Below, piece after piece: positions 46,809-57,577 of a stretch of 64,000 nucleotides of DNA (position 1 is its first letter; every line of letters starts with the position of its first letter). A model generated the notes under the pieces. That model saw only the letters and a program-made list of their open reading frames with translations, did not search any database and had not been told where the DNA came from. The position numbers were made by a program, and so were the translations under genes. The DNA lies in assembly GCA_012861695.1 (NCBI GenBank), contig JAAOOA010000012.1, positions 2,044,770 through 2,108,769 of the forward strand, read 5' to 3'. The DNA is from Trematomus loennbergii. Lineage: Eukaryota; Chordata; Actinopteri; Perciformes; Nototheniidae.

Positions 46809-47140
46809 AGGTGAGGTAGGTAATTTTGGAGAAACCAGCTCGAGTGCGCTAGAAAATACTCCAACACACACGAACGCGCACATGACCAATGAGGGCACGA
46901 GATAGTTTGTGCACAGATGGAAGGCTGACAGGCAGGTAGGCCATCCAGTTATTTTAGCCGGGCCGGCTAAAATGATTGGTCGTTCTTTTTACAGTATTAC
47001 GGCTTCCACAGATGACATTTTTTATGGATTTTTTGTCAAAGCACTTAAGATATTCATTGCTATCGGGATGTTAAGAGCATTCCATGGAATATAACAAAAA
47101 GTGTATCTGAGCCGGTTTCTCAAACTTACCTACCCCACCT
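46809..47140. mobile_element. MITE family 3, type 1 copy
   Basis: TTAA at 46805-46808 and 47141-47144. Inverted ends AGGTGAGGTAGGTAATTTTG and CTCAAACTTACCTACCCCAC. About 330 bp; lacks the 50-bp segment (ACACAACCGGAAAAAATC region) found in MITE 2. TTAA suggests piggyBac-type mobilisation. Confidence 0.85.
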
Positions 47141-47224
47141 TTAATTGAGGAGTTTGAATAGAGTGTACCATAGAGGATCTGTTACAGTGGTCGATTCTGG
47201 ATGTGATATTGGCATGTCATATTC

Positions 47225-47265
47225 AAAGATTCAAAGGCTTTATTGTCATATGCACAATAGTTAGC
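47225..47265. repeat. Short LINE/SINE-like 3' fragment
   Basis: ATTCAAAGATTCAAAGGCTT followed by TATTGTCATATGCACAATAG is a sequence type commonly found repeated in fish. It recurs at the same place in the next two units. Confidence 0.4.
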
Positions 47266-47540
47266 AAGACTACTTAACACCTGAGCTTGCACTATTTTTA
47301 TTGTTGTTATTTAATTTTTTTATGACTTGTAATTGCATTGTGAGGAACCTGTGACCCAATTTTTCATTCATTACACAACTACACGATAGCTATGTATATC
47401 ATATGACATTAAACCTTTGAATCCTGAATCTTTGCAATTAATACACAGCAAATAATTCTAAAATGTTGGAGAAAACCTGTTCTTTTGTTGTTTTTTAGGG
47501 TACCCCAAAATATGTTCCAACTGGGTAGACGTGATGAGGT

Positions 47541-47738
47541 GTGTGGCGCAGTGGGTTATACGTAGGTGTTCGGATCAGGGGGTCACAGGTTCAAACACCA
47601 CTGCAGTCGGCATGTCGTTGTGTCCCTGGGCAAGACCCTTCACCCCAAATTGGTCCTGTGGGGATTGCCCACAGTATTTATGATGTAAGTCGCTTTGGAT
47701 AAAAGCGTCTAACAAGTGACATGTAATGTAATGTAATA
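47541..47738 (+). mobile_element. tRNA-derived SINE (V-SINE-like), copy in unit B-C
   Basis: The head has a pol III A-box-like TGGCGCAGTGG and B-box-like GGTTCAAACACC. The core TGTGTCCCTGGGCAAGACCC and the tail GTCGCTTTGGATAAAAGCGT, ending in (ATGTA)n, are those of fish tRNA SINEs with a LINE-like 3' end. It is part of the array unit, so it was inserted before amplification. Confidence 0.85.
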
Positions 47739-48292
47739 AGAGAGATTCAATCAATAATCAGCTCAGAGCTTGATTGTATTTGAAGAGATAACCAGTAAAT
47801 GGCTGTGTAAAGGGTCTCCAACAATCCTCAAATGGTTAGAGACAGCTCAAAAAGTATGTCTTGCCACTAATAAAAAGGGAAAATACTGAACAAACTATAC
47901 ATTTCCTTTTGAATGTGAAACGATTTCCTAATTCCATATATATATATATATATATATATGTTTGTCTAGAGAACCTTATTATTGTTCGCAATAAAGCCAA
48001 CAGAATGGACCTTTGATTAATAATGAGTGCAAAGAACATCCGTCCTTTAAAATATGGTAAAAATGTCGGATTGGTAAAAGAGAAAGTTAAATGATTATTG
48101 TATTCACTGTGTCCATTTGTTTCAGAGGGAAGAATTTTGACTCCCAGTAAAAACCTCCTGAAAGATTAACAATAAAGAAATCAAACTGAAAGAAGCTGTC
48201 TGCAAAGCGGAAATGGTGGCAAAGATCTTCAGAAAGGCTGTGAATTTTCAAATGTAACCATCCCGCAAAATATTGTTAATTCCTAATATTAA

Positions 48293-48672
48293 AGGTGGGG
48301 TAGGTAAGTTTGAGAAACCAGCTCAAGTGCGCTAGAATTTGAAAATACACAACCGGAAAAAATCTGCCACTTCCTTACAGAGCCCCTCCTCCAACACACA
48401 CGAACGCGCACATGACCAATGAGGGCACGAGATAAGTTTGTGCACAGATGGAAGGCTGACAGGCAGGTAGGCCATCCAGTTATTTTAGCCGGGCCAGCTA
48501 AAATGATTGGTCGTGCTTTTTACAGTACTACGGCTTCCACAGATGACATTTTTTTATGGATTTTTTGTCAAAGCACTTAAGATATTCATTGCTATCGGGA
48601 TATTAAGAGCATTCCATGGAATATAACAAAAAGTGTATCTCGAGCCGTTTTCTCAAACTTACCTACCCACCT
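48293..48672. mobile_element. MITE family 3, type 2 copy upstream of kinase C
   Basis: TTAA at 48289-48292 and 48673-48676. Inverted ends AGGTGGGGTAGGTAAGTTTG and CAAACTTACCTACCCACCT, 380 bp. It lies about 320 bp upstream of the kinase ATG and could contribute promoter sequence. Confidence 0.87.
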
Positions 48673-48972
48673 TTAAGTAATATTATTACACTTTTTCTTA
48701 ATTAATCATAATGTTTTGTATTTTATAGCAATAAATGGAACTGCATCAGTTTGATTCAGATTTTCAGTTCCATCGTCATGGTAACGAGATAAAAGCAATT
48801 TGGAATTCTATGCTTTTGAACACTTGGAATGTTTTGGCTTTGAAGTTCTATGATGTCATCAGCTGGGTCACAAGAAGTGCCTATGAGTGAGTTTAAGGTT
48901 TAAGTTCATTCGAAATCCAGTCTGGAAGGAGATAGACCGACTTCAATTCAACAGTGTTTTGCGAGTTGCAGT

Positions 48973-48993
48973 GTTTTTCATTTTACAGTAAAA
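48973..48993 (+). promoter_or_regulatory. Possible 3' splice site just before the kinase ATG
   Basis: TTTTTCATTTTACAG ends 4 bases before AAAATG in every copy. It looks like a good polypyrimidine tract plus AG, suggesting a 5'-UTR intron with an untranslated first exon upstream. The A at -3 gives a fair initiation context. Confidence 0.35.
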
Positions 48994-50655
48994 ATGCCTG
49001 TCACAATATCAGATGACGAGCTGGTGCCTGCAACATTTCCGGCAGTAAAATACAACATACTCTCCAGCCAGTCTGCACGCTATATCCCATTGAAATATAT
49101 TGGAGAAGGCTGTTTTGGAAAAGTGGCCAAATGTGTAAATCTAAACACATCCGAGACAACGGCCATCAAAATCCTTAAAAACAGCAGAGCCCTCATTAGA
49201 GAAGTGGCAATGCTCAACGAGATCCGGGCACTTGACCCAGAACAGAAGAATCTAGTAAGGTTCATTGAAAACTTCATGTTTGAAGACCAGTCTTGCCTTG
49301 CCTTTGAAATGCTAGATAGGAGCCTTTGGGACCTTATAAAGGAGAGAAAAGGAAAGCCATTTTCCCTGAACGAAATCCGCCCTGTCGCTCAGCAGCTACT
49401 TGTAGCTTTTGAGGCCCTGAGGGGAATTGGTATAATTCACACTGACCTGAAATCAGACAACATCATGCTCGTCGATCATCAGGATCAGCCCTTCAAGGTT
49501 AAATTAATAGATTTCGGTTTGGCCATGCCAGCCTCAGAGACAACATTAGGAATGTTGATGCAGCCTGTGCCTTTCAGAGCTCCAGAGGTGAACTTGGGCC
49601 TCCCCATTTCTGCAGCCGTTGACATGTGGGGACTGGGATGCGTTCTAGGGGAAATGTATTTTCAAAACTGGCTCTTCCCTGGAGGCTCAACTTACAACAC
49701 AATCAAAGCTCTTTGCCATCTAGTTGGTCAGCCAGGAGACCATCTCCTTAATAATGCAATGTACACCAGAAAGTATTTTAACAGGATACAGGGCAAAAAT
49801 GGTCCGACATGGAGGCTGAAAACGCCAGAAGAGTACAGCCCCACAACTGGTGAATGTGTCAATACTTCAGACAATTTTTTTGATTCTTTTGAAAATCTGA
49901 AGGATGCAGTAGACGTTTTCTCATTCGGAGATGACGCTGTTGCATATAACGACAGGAAGTCATTTGCAGACCTTTTAGATAGGCTGCTCTATCCAGATGC
50001 TGGGTTAAGAATCACCCCTGAAGAAGCGCTAAGGCACCCCTTCATCACTATGGTAAACCTCGAGGAGAAAAAGGCCTTCAACCCTCATGCAGTGAATGCC
50101 TTTGAGTTGATGGCTGTCTGCACCCTGGCTGATACAAGTGAATATCCTCTCAGGGACCCTGAAACTCCAGACACAGCTTGCAGGACGAGCAGGGCTTTAA
50201 GTGCTGTTGATTTCAACCCGGAGTGTTTCATTTCTGATACACAACCTACAGCATGTATTCTTCCACGACGCAAGATTAGCCCTCCAAGAAAGCCATCTGG
50301 GACTGCACCATATTTCAATTTAAATCCTGAGTGTATTATTGATGACACACACCACACAGACCAAAGCTATGTTTGTAAAATGACACCTCACTTTCAGAGA
50401 GACCCACCTAGGGCTGTCGGTGATTTCAGGCCATGTGTTGAGCGTTTTAGTTCCGACAGAAACTCTCCAGGAACTATATTCATTTTTCCACAACGACCTT
50501 GTGAGATTGGCTTTCTGAGAAAGCCACCCATGCCTTTTGGTGTTGTCAATCCAGATCATGAGGGTTTTAATAACAACACAAACCCCACAGAAACCTGGTT
50601 TATGCCACCACCACCACCACTACTACTACCTTGGGAGGTTGGCTTCCTGAGATAG
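48994..50655 (+). CDS. HIPK-like Ser/Thr kinase, copy C (intact, 553 codons)
   Basis: A single uninterrupted exon. Kinase domain about residues 35-350: Gly loop IGEGCFGKV (36-44), Lys59 in TAIKIL, helix-C Glu70, catalytic IIHTDLKSDN (Asp151, Lys153, Asn156), DFG 173-175, RAPE 195-198, DMWGLGCVLGE 210-220 and the end RHPF. HTDLK instead of HRDLK and APEVNLGLPI resemble the HIPK family (CMGC group). The activation loop reads LGMLMQPVPFRAPE and lacks the YxY tyrosine that HIPK/DYRK kinases autophosphorylate. There is no homeobox-interaction or PEST region; the tail (351-553) is unlike HIPKs, with Cys and Pro-rich stretches and a C-terminal repeat. All catalytic residues are present, so it is probably active. 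It is the only copy open from ATG to stop. Likely single-exon by retroposition; role unknown. Confidence 0.9.
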   Translation: MPVTISDDELVPATFPAVKYNILSSQSARYIPLKYIGEGCFGKVAKCVNLNTSETTAIKILKNSRALIREVAMLNEIRALDPEQKNLVRFIENFMFEDQSCLAFEMLDRSLWDLIKERKGKPFSLNEIRPVAQQLLVAFEALRGIGIIHTDLKSDNIMLVDHQDQPFKVKLIDFGLAMPASETTLGMLMQPVPFRAPEVNLGLPISAAVDMWGLGCVLGEMYFQNWLFPGGSTYNTIKALCHLVGQPGDHLLNNAMYTRKYFNRIQGKNGPTWRLKTPEEYSPTTGECVNTSDNFFDSFENLKDAVDVFSFGDDAVAYNDRKSFADLLDRLLYPDAGLRITPEEALRHPFITMVNLEEKKAFNPHAVNAFELMAVCTLADTSEYPLRDPETPDTACRTSRALSAVDFNPECFISDTQPTACILPRRKISPPRKPSGTAPYFNLNPECIIDDTHHTDQSYVCKMTPHFQRDPPRAVGDFRPCVERFSSDRNSPGTIFIFPQRPCEIGFLRKPPMPFGVVNPDHEGFNNNTNPTETWFMPPPPPLLLPWEVGFLR

Positions 50656-50900
50656 TCATCCAGGACTTCCAGTGCTGTCAATCCAGATCATGAGGGTTTA
50701 TTAACCACACAAACCCTACAGAGATCTGGTTCATTCCACCCCCATCACTACCACCACCACCTTGCGATATTGGCTTACTGAGAGCCATCAAGGACTTCTG
50801 GTGTTGACAATCCCAATCATGAGGGTTTTCATCACAACACAAACTCTTCAGAAATCATGTTCATTCTACCTCCACCACCTCACGAGATTGGCCTACCGAG
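50503..50900 (+). repeat. Minisatellite at the kinase 3' end, about 131-bp unit
   Basis: The word GA(G/T)(A/G)TTGGC(T/C)T(T/A/C)C(T/C)GAG recurs at 50503, 50635, 50766 and 50884. Between them come the shared strings CCAGATCATGAGGGTTT, ACACAAACCC and a run of CCACC. The first unit is coding (CEIGFLRKPP...NPDHEGF), the stop codon falls at the start of the second, and later units are non-coding. Confidence 0.85.
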
Positions 50901-52614
50901 AGACCCGCTGGGTAGTTTCTAAACCACATGACAAATAGTCAACCACTACCTTCCATTATGATGGACCTCTACCATGAACTGGCTTCAGGAGAAAAAAAAA
51001 CACACTGCAAGCTCCACCGATGACAATTCAGAAACAGTCACCAACAATGATGAAGATGGATGATGAAGGCTTTTGACTCCTGAGATATGTGAAAGACCAA
51101 ATTCCTCAGCGAGCGACAGATGAAGTGAATTCCCTTTTCCGACATCCAAAGAGATAGTTGCAATTTAAATTATTCAACCCCCATTGCACATTAGGTTTAT
51201 TGGCACAATATACAATTTCTCAGCTGATTGCAATCAACAAATTACACAAAGCTGTTCCAGTAGTTAAATGAAACTAATATTACTAATAAAACAAAATGCT
51301 ACTTTTACTTTTTTAACATCACTCAACTAGAGAATGCAATTCCTGAAGAAATTGCTAGTGGGAATGCTTTATGCTGAAAAGCTGACGCTAAACTGCTATG
51401 CTGAAATGTAATGTATAAGAAGAAAGTGAAGAATTTAAATTAATTAATTAATTAATTAAATCTGTCCTCCACTCTAGCTGTGACATCACGCACTCTAAAA
51501 TCTGAAGAAGGCCTCTTTACCAAGGTCTGAACAATGTTTAATATCTCTAAAAGTATGAATCAGATTTAAAAGTTGTGTTACACGAATAATGTCAGAAAGA
51601 TGTGTAACATTTTAAAGTTGTAATGAGGTTTCTGAGTGAAAGTATGAATGAACAGTTAGCAGTTGAAGTCGCATGAAGATTGTTCAAGTCTGAAGAGTTT
51701 CTCCATTGACTTCCATGTTAAAAATGTGATGAATTATGGGATGTATCTCTGGAATTATGAAAGTTATGAATGAGAAAAGTAATAGCCATCGATTCCCGAC
51801 CGAGCTGAACGTTTTGATGTTTGACGGAGTTTCTGCGATGTGGAATGTGGGAGCAGAAGAGGCGCAAAATAACCAGGCGGAATAATAAAGAATTTCGTGC
51901 GTCCTAAACTAGCCCGTCCAGGTATTTATGTGTTCTATGATAGAACTTCTATCTCAAGCAGACCTGAACTAATGAAGCCCTAGATTAGTTACACCAGGTG
52001 TGCTTGAGACATGGGGTTGAAAATTTGTCAGACTGCAGTAGTCATTAAAAGTATAGCATTTTGTTTTTAACTTGGATAAAAACCCTTCTAATACAGCTGA
52101 GAAATTGTATATGTTGCCAATAAACCTTTTGTTAATCCTGTCTGCTTCCTCTGCCGACATCAGGGTTTACTCTGGTTTCTTCCCGCAAAATTTATAAAAT
52201 AAAGATTCAAATTAAAATGTTTTTTTCCCTGTCACTGAATCAGCCTTGGGTCAAATAATCTTGATGTAGTGTTACTTGATTCAATAAAAATGCATATCGA
52301 TAATGCAAATGTATGATTCATTGTTTTTATGAAGAATATAGGAGAAATTAAGAATGCCTACAGTGTCCTTTAAACTTTACTTAAGTAGTAACGTTTATAC
52401 TTTGAATTGCACTTTACATTTACGAATCGCTAAAAAGGTCAGCTTAAGTATATACAGCAAATATTTTGAACTGGGAAATGTTGAGGGGAACAGGGACATT
52501 TGTCCATATACTGTACATATATATACATATACACACACTTAAGGGGTGTAACAGTACGTGTATTCAAATCAACCTGCTTGGTCAAGTTAATTTGTTAGTT
52601 ATACACTGTTTTCT
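50901..52614. other. Type-2 3' flank of copy C
   Basis: Counterpart of 44945-46610 with about 99% identity by eye. AATAAA words at 51293, 51887, 52122 and 52197, and (TTAA)n at 51436-51460. Confidence 0.6.
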
Positions 52615-52811
52615 GTACGGCATTGGAGGAGCGGGGTCTTAAACATATCGTCCTTAGTGATTGTCATACAATGTTACTGTAAATGCTTGTTTTCTTGTAT
52701 CTTAATATTTGTCCTTTTGTAAATGGAGCTGCTGTGATCCAAGAAAAATGTCAGACTTGATCTGTGTTGGTTTGGAGACTAGCAGCAGAGTTCTGAATAA
52801 ACTGGAGTTAA

Positions 52812-53143
52812 AGGTGGGGTAGGTAATTTTGGAGAAACCAGCTCGAGTGCGCTAGAAAATACTCCAACACACACGAACGCGCACATGACCAATGAGGGCA
52901 CGAGATACGTTTGTGCACAGATGGAAGGCTGACAGGCAGGTAGGCCATCCAGTTATTTTAGCCGGGCCGGCTAAAATGATTGGTCGTTTTTTACAGTATT
53001 ACGGCTTCCACAGATGACATTTTGTTATGGATTTTTTGTCAAAGCACTTAAGATATTCATTGCTATCGGGATGTTAAGAGCATTCCATGGAATATAACAA
53101 AAAGTGTATCTTGAGCCGGTTTCTCAAACTTACCTACCCACCT
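52812..53143. mobile_element. MITE family 3, type 1 copy in unit C-D
   Basis: TTAA at 52808-52811 and 53144-53147; otherwise as the copy at 46809. Confidence 0.85.
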
Positions 53144-53545
53144 TTAATTGAGGAGTTTGAATAGAGTGTACCATAGAGGATCTGTTACAGTGGTCGATTC
53201 TGGATGTGATATTGGCATGTCATATTCAAAGATTCAAAGGCTTTATTGTCATATGCACAATAGTTAGCAAGACTACTTAACACCTGAGCTTGCACTATTT
53301 TTATTGTTGTTATTTAATTTTTTTATGACTTGTAATTGCATTGTGAGGAACCTGTGACCCAAATTTTTCATTCATTACACAACTACACGATAGCTATGTA
53401 TATCATATGACATTAAACCTTTGAATCCTGAATCTTTGCAATTAATACACAGCAAATAAATTCTAAAATGTTGGAGAAAACCTGTTCTTTTGTTGTTTTT
53501 TAGGGTACCCCAAAATATGTTCCAACTGGGTAGACGTGATGAGGT

Positions 53546-53743
53546 GTGTGGCGCAGTGGGTTATACGTAGGTGTTCGGATCAGGGGGTCACAGGTTCAAA
53601 CACCACTGCAGTCGGCATGTCGTTGTGTCCCTGGGCAAGACCCTTCACCCCAAATTGGTCCTGTGGGGATTGCCCACAGTATTTATGATGTAAGTCGCTT
53701 TGGATCAAAGCGTCTAACAAGTGACATGTAATGTAATGTAATA
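53546..53743 (+). mobile_element. tRNA-derived SINE, copy in unit C-D
   Basis: Near-identical to the SINE at 47541; A-box- and B-box-like words intact. GGATCAAAG replaces GGATAAAAG in the tail, a difference shared with the copy at 59501. Confidence 0.85.
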
Positions 53744-54277
53744 AGAGAGATTCAATCAATAATCAGCTCAGAGCTTGGTTGTATTTAAGAGATAACCAGT
53801 AAATGGCTGTGTAAAGGGTCTCCAACAATCCTCAAATGGTTAGAGACAGCTCAAAAAGTATGTCTTGCCACTAATAAAAAGGGAAAATACTGAACAAACT
53901 ATACATTTCCTTTTGAATGTGAAACGTTTTCCTAATATATATATGTTTGTCTAGAGAACCTTATTATTGTTCGCAATAAAGCCAACAGAATGGACCTTTG
54001 ATTAATAATGAGTGCAAAGAACATCCGTCCTTTAAAATATGGTAAAAATGTCGGATTGGTAAAAGAGAAAGTTAAATGATTATTGTATTCACTGTGTCCA
54101 TTTGTTTCAGAGGGAAGAATTTTGACTCCCAGTAAAAACCTCCTGAAAGATTAACAATAAAGAAATCAAACTGAAAGAAGCTGTCTGCAAAGCGGAAATG
54201 GTGGCAAAGATCTTCAGAAAGGCTGTGAATTTTCAAATGTAACCATCCCGCAAAATATTGTTAATTCCTAATATTAA

Positions 54278-54656
54278 AGGTGGGGTAGGTAAGTTTGAGA
54301 AACCAGCTCAAGTGCGCTAGAATTTGAAAATACACAACCGGAAAAAATCTGCCACTTCCTTACAGAGCCCCTCCTCCAACACACACGAACGCGCACATGA
54401 CCAATGAGGGCACGAGATAAGTTTGTGCACAGATGGAAGGCTGACAGGCAGGTAGGCCATCCAGTTATTTTAGCCGGGCCAGCTAAAATGATTGGTCGTG
54501 CTTTTTACAGTACTACGGCTTCCACAGATGACATTTTTTATGGATTTTTTGTCAAAGCACTTAAGATATTCATTGCTATCGGGATATTAAGAGCATTCCA
54601 TGGAATATAACAAAAAGTGTATCTCGAGCCGTTTTCTCAAACTTACCTACCCACCT
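54278..54656. mobile_element. MITE family 3, type 2 copy upstream of kinase D
   Basis: TTAA at 54274-54277 and 54657-54660; same ends as the copy at 48293. Confidence 0.87.
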
Positions 54657-54978
54657 TTAAGTAATATTATTACACTTTTTCTTAATTAATCAATAATGTT
54701 TTGTATTTTATAGCAATAAATGGAACTGCATCAGTTTGATTCAGATTTTCAGTTCCATCGTCATGGTAACGAGATAAAAGCAATTTGGAATTCTATGCTT
54801 TTGAACACTTGGAATGTTTTGGCTTTGAAGTTCTATGATGTCATCAGCTGGGTCACAAGAAGTGCCTATGAGTGAGTTTAAGGTTTAAGTTCATTCGAAA
54901 TCCAGTCTGGAAGGAGATAGACCGACTTCAATTCAACAGTGTTTTGCGAGTTGCAGTGTTTTTCATTTTACAGTAAAA

Positions 54979-56624
54979 ATGCCTGTCACAATATCAGATG
55001 ACGAGCTGGTGCCTGCAACATTTCCGGCAGTAAAATACAACATACTCTCCAGCCAGTCTGCACGCTATATCCCATTGAAATATATTGGAGAAGGCTGTTT
55101 TGGAAAAGTGGCCAAATGTGTAAATCTAAACACATCCGAGACAACGGCCATCAAAATCCTTAAAAACAGCAGAGCCCTCATTAGAGAAGTGGCAATGCTC
55201 AACGAGATCCGGGCACTTGACCCAGAACAGAAGAATCTAGTAAGGTTCATTGAAAACTTCATGTTTGAAGACCAGTCTTGCCTTGCCTTTGAAATGCTAG
55301 ATAGGAGCCTTTGGGACCTTATAAAGGAGAGAAAAGGAAAGCCATTTTCCCTGAACGAAATCCGCCCTGTCGCTCAGCAGCTACTTGTAGCTTTTGAGGC
55401 CCTGAGGGGAATTGGTATAATTCACACTGACCTGAAATCAGACAACATCATGCTCGTCGATCATCAGGATCAGCCCTTCAAGGTTAAATTAATAGATTTC
55501 GGTTTGGCCATGCCAGCCTCAGAGACAACATTAGGAATGTTGATGCAGCCTGTGCCTTTCAGAGCTCCAGAGGTGAACTTGGGCCTCCCCATTTCTGCAG
55601 CCGTTGACATGTGGGGACTGGGATGCGTTCTAGGGGAAATGTATTTTCAAAACTGGCTCTTCCCTGGAGGCTCAACTTACAACACAATCAAAGCTCTTTG
55701 CCATCTAGTTGGTCAGCCAGGAGACCATCTCCTTAATAATGCAATGTACACCAGAAAGTATTTTAACAGGATACAGGGCAAAAATGGTCCGACATGGAGG
55801 CTGAAAACGCCAGAAGAGTACAGCCCACAACTGGTGAATGTGTCAATACTTCAGACAATTTTTTTGATTCTTTTGAAAATCTGAAGGATGCAGTAGACGT
55901 TTTCTCATTCGGAGATGACGCTGTTGCATATAACGACAGGAAGTCATTTGCAGACCTTTTAGATAGGCTGCTCTATCCAGATGCTGGGTTAAGAATCACC
56001 CCTGAAGAAGCGCTAAGGCACCCCTTCATCACTATGGTAAACCTCGAGGAGAAAAAGGCCTTCAACCCTCATGCAGTGAATGCCTTTGAGTTGATGGCTG
56101 TCTGCACCCTGGCTGATACAAGTGAATATCCTCTCAGGGACCCTGAAACTCCAGACACAGCTTGCAGGACGAGCAGGGCTTTAAGTGCTGTTGATTTAAC
56201 CCGGAGTGTTTCATTTCTGATACACAACCTACAGCATGTATTCTTCCACGACGCAAGATTAGCCCTCCAAGAAAGCCATCTGGGACTGCACCATATTTCA
56301 ATTTAAATCCTGAGTGTATTATTGATGACACACACCACACAGACCAAAGCTATGTTCGTAAAATGACACCTCACTTTCAGAGAGACCCACCTAGGGCTGT
56401 CGGTGATTTCAGGCCATGTGTTGAGCGTTTTAGTTCCGACAGAAACTCTCCAGGAACTATATTCATTTTTCCACAACGACCTTGTGAGATTGGCTTTCTG
56501 AGAAAGCCACCCATGCTTTTGGTGTTGTCAATCCAGATCATGAGGGTTTTAATAACAACACAAACCCCACAGAAACCTGGTTTATGCCACCACCACTACT
56601 ACTACCTTGGGAGGTTGGCTTCCT
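54979..56624 (+). pseudogene. HIPK-like kinase copy D, frame broken
   Basis: Same start and domain order as copy C, residue 209 Val. One C is missing at AGCCCAC (about 55823), the identical lesion to copy A, stopping the frame after 301 codons. A further T is missing near 56196 (GATTTAACC) and one base near 56515 (CATGCTTTTGG against CATGCCTTTTGG). Also shares with A the TTCGTAAAATG variant and the type-1 3' flank. The recurrence of one lesion in two units argues that at least this one is inherited rather than random error. Confidence 0.85.
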
Positions 56625-56927
56625 GAGATAGTCATCCAGGACTTCCAGTGCTGTCAATCCAGATCATGAGGGTTTATTAACCACACAAACCCTACAGAGA
56701 TCTGGTTCATTCCACCCCCATCACTACCACCACCACCTTGCGATATTGGCTTACTGAGAGAACTGCAGTGTGAATGCGCCTATTTTGTTTAATTTATTTT
56801 GCTTCATTTTTTTTTATTCTCAAGCTACGAGATGTTTTCCTACGTTTGTCATGAAAAATTATGTCTCAGGAATGTAGGGTTTGGGAATTATGGCAGGTTT
56901 AAAAGAAAATATGAAAATTAAAAATTA

Positions 56928-57577
56928 AATCTGTCCTCCACTCTAGCTGTGACATCACGCACTCTAAAATCTGAAGAAGGCCTCTTTACCAAGGTCTGAA
57001 CAATGTTTAATATCTCTAAAAGTATGAATCAGATTTAAAAGTTGTGTTACACGAATAATGTCAGAAAGATGTGTAACATTTTAAAGTTGTAATGACATCC
57101 AAAGAGATAGTTGCAATTTAAATTATTCAACCCCCATTGCACATTAGGTTTATTGGCACAATATACAATTCTCAGCTGATTGCAATCAACAAATTACACA
57201 AAGCTGTTCCAGTAGTTAAATGAAACTAATATTACTAATAAAACAAAATGCTACTTTTACTTTTTTAACATCACTCAACTAGAGAATGCAATTCCTGAAG
57301 AAATTGCTAGTGGGAATGCTTTATGCTGAAAAGCTGACGCTAAACTGCTATGCTGAAATGTAATGTATAAGAAGAAAGTGAAGAATTTAAATTAATTAAT
57401 TAATTAATTAAATCTGTCCTCCACTCTAGCTGTGACATCACGCACTCTAAAATCTGAAGAAGGCCTCTTTACCAAGGTCTGAACAATGTTTAATATCTCT
57501 AAAAGTATGAATCAGATTTAAAAGTTGTGTTACACGAATAATGTCAGAAAGATGTGTAACATTTTAAAGTTGTAATG
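56928..57577. repeat. Internal duplication in the type-1 3' flank
   Basis: A segment of about 168 bp beginning AAATCTGTCCTCCACTCTAG occurs at 56928-57095 and again at 57410-57577. Copies B, C and E have it once. Copy A keeps only the first, because of the A-B deletion. Confidence 0.85.

Noticed and set aside
47541..47612. tRNA-like head with A- and B-box-like words
   Set aside because: No complete cloverleaf, followed by a SINE core and LINE-like tail, and repeated in three array units: a SINE, not a tRNA gene.
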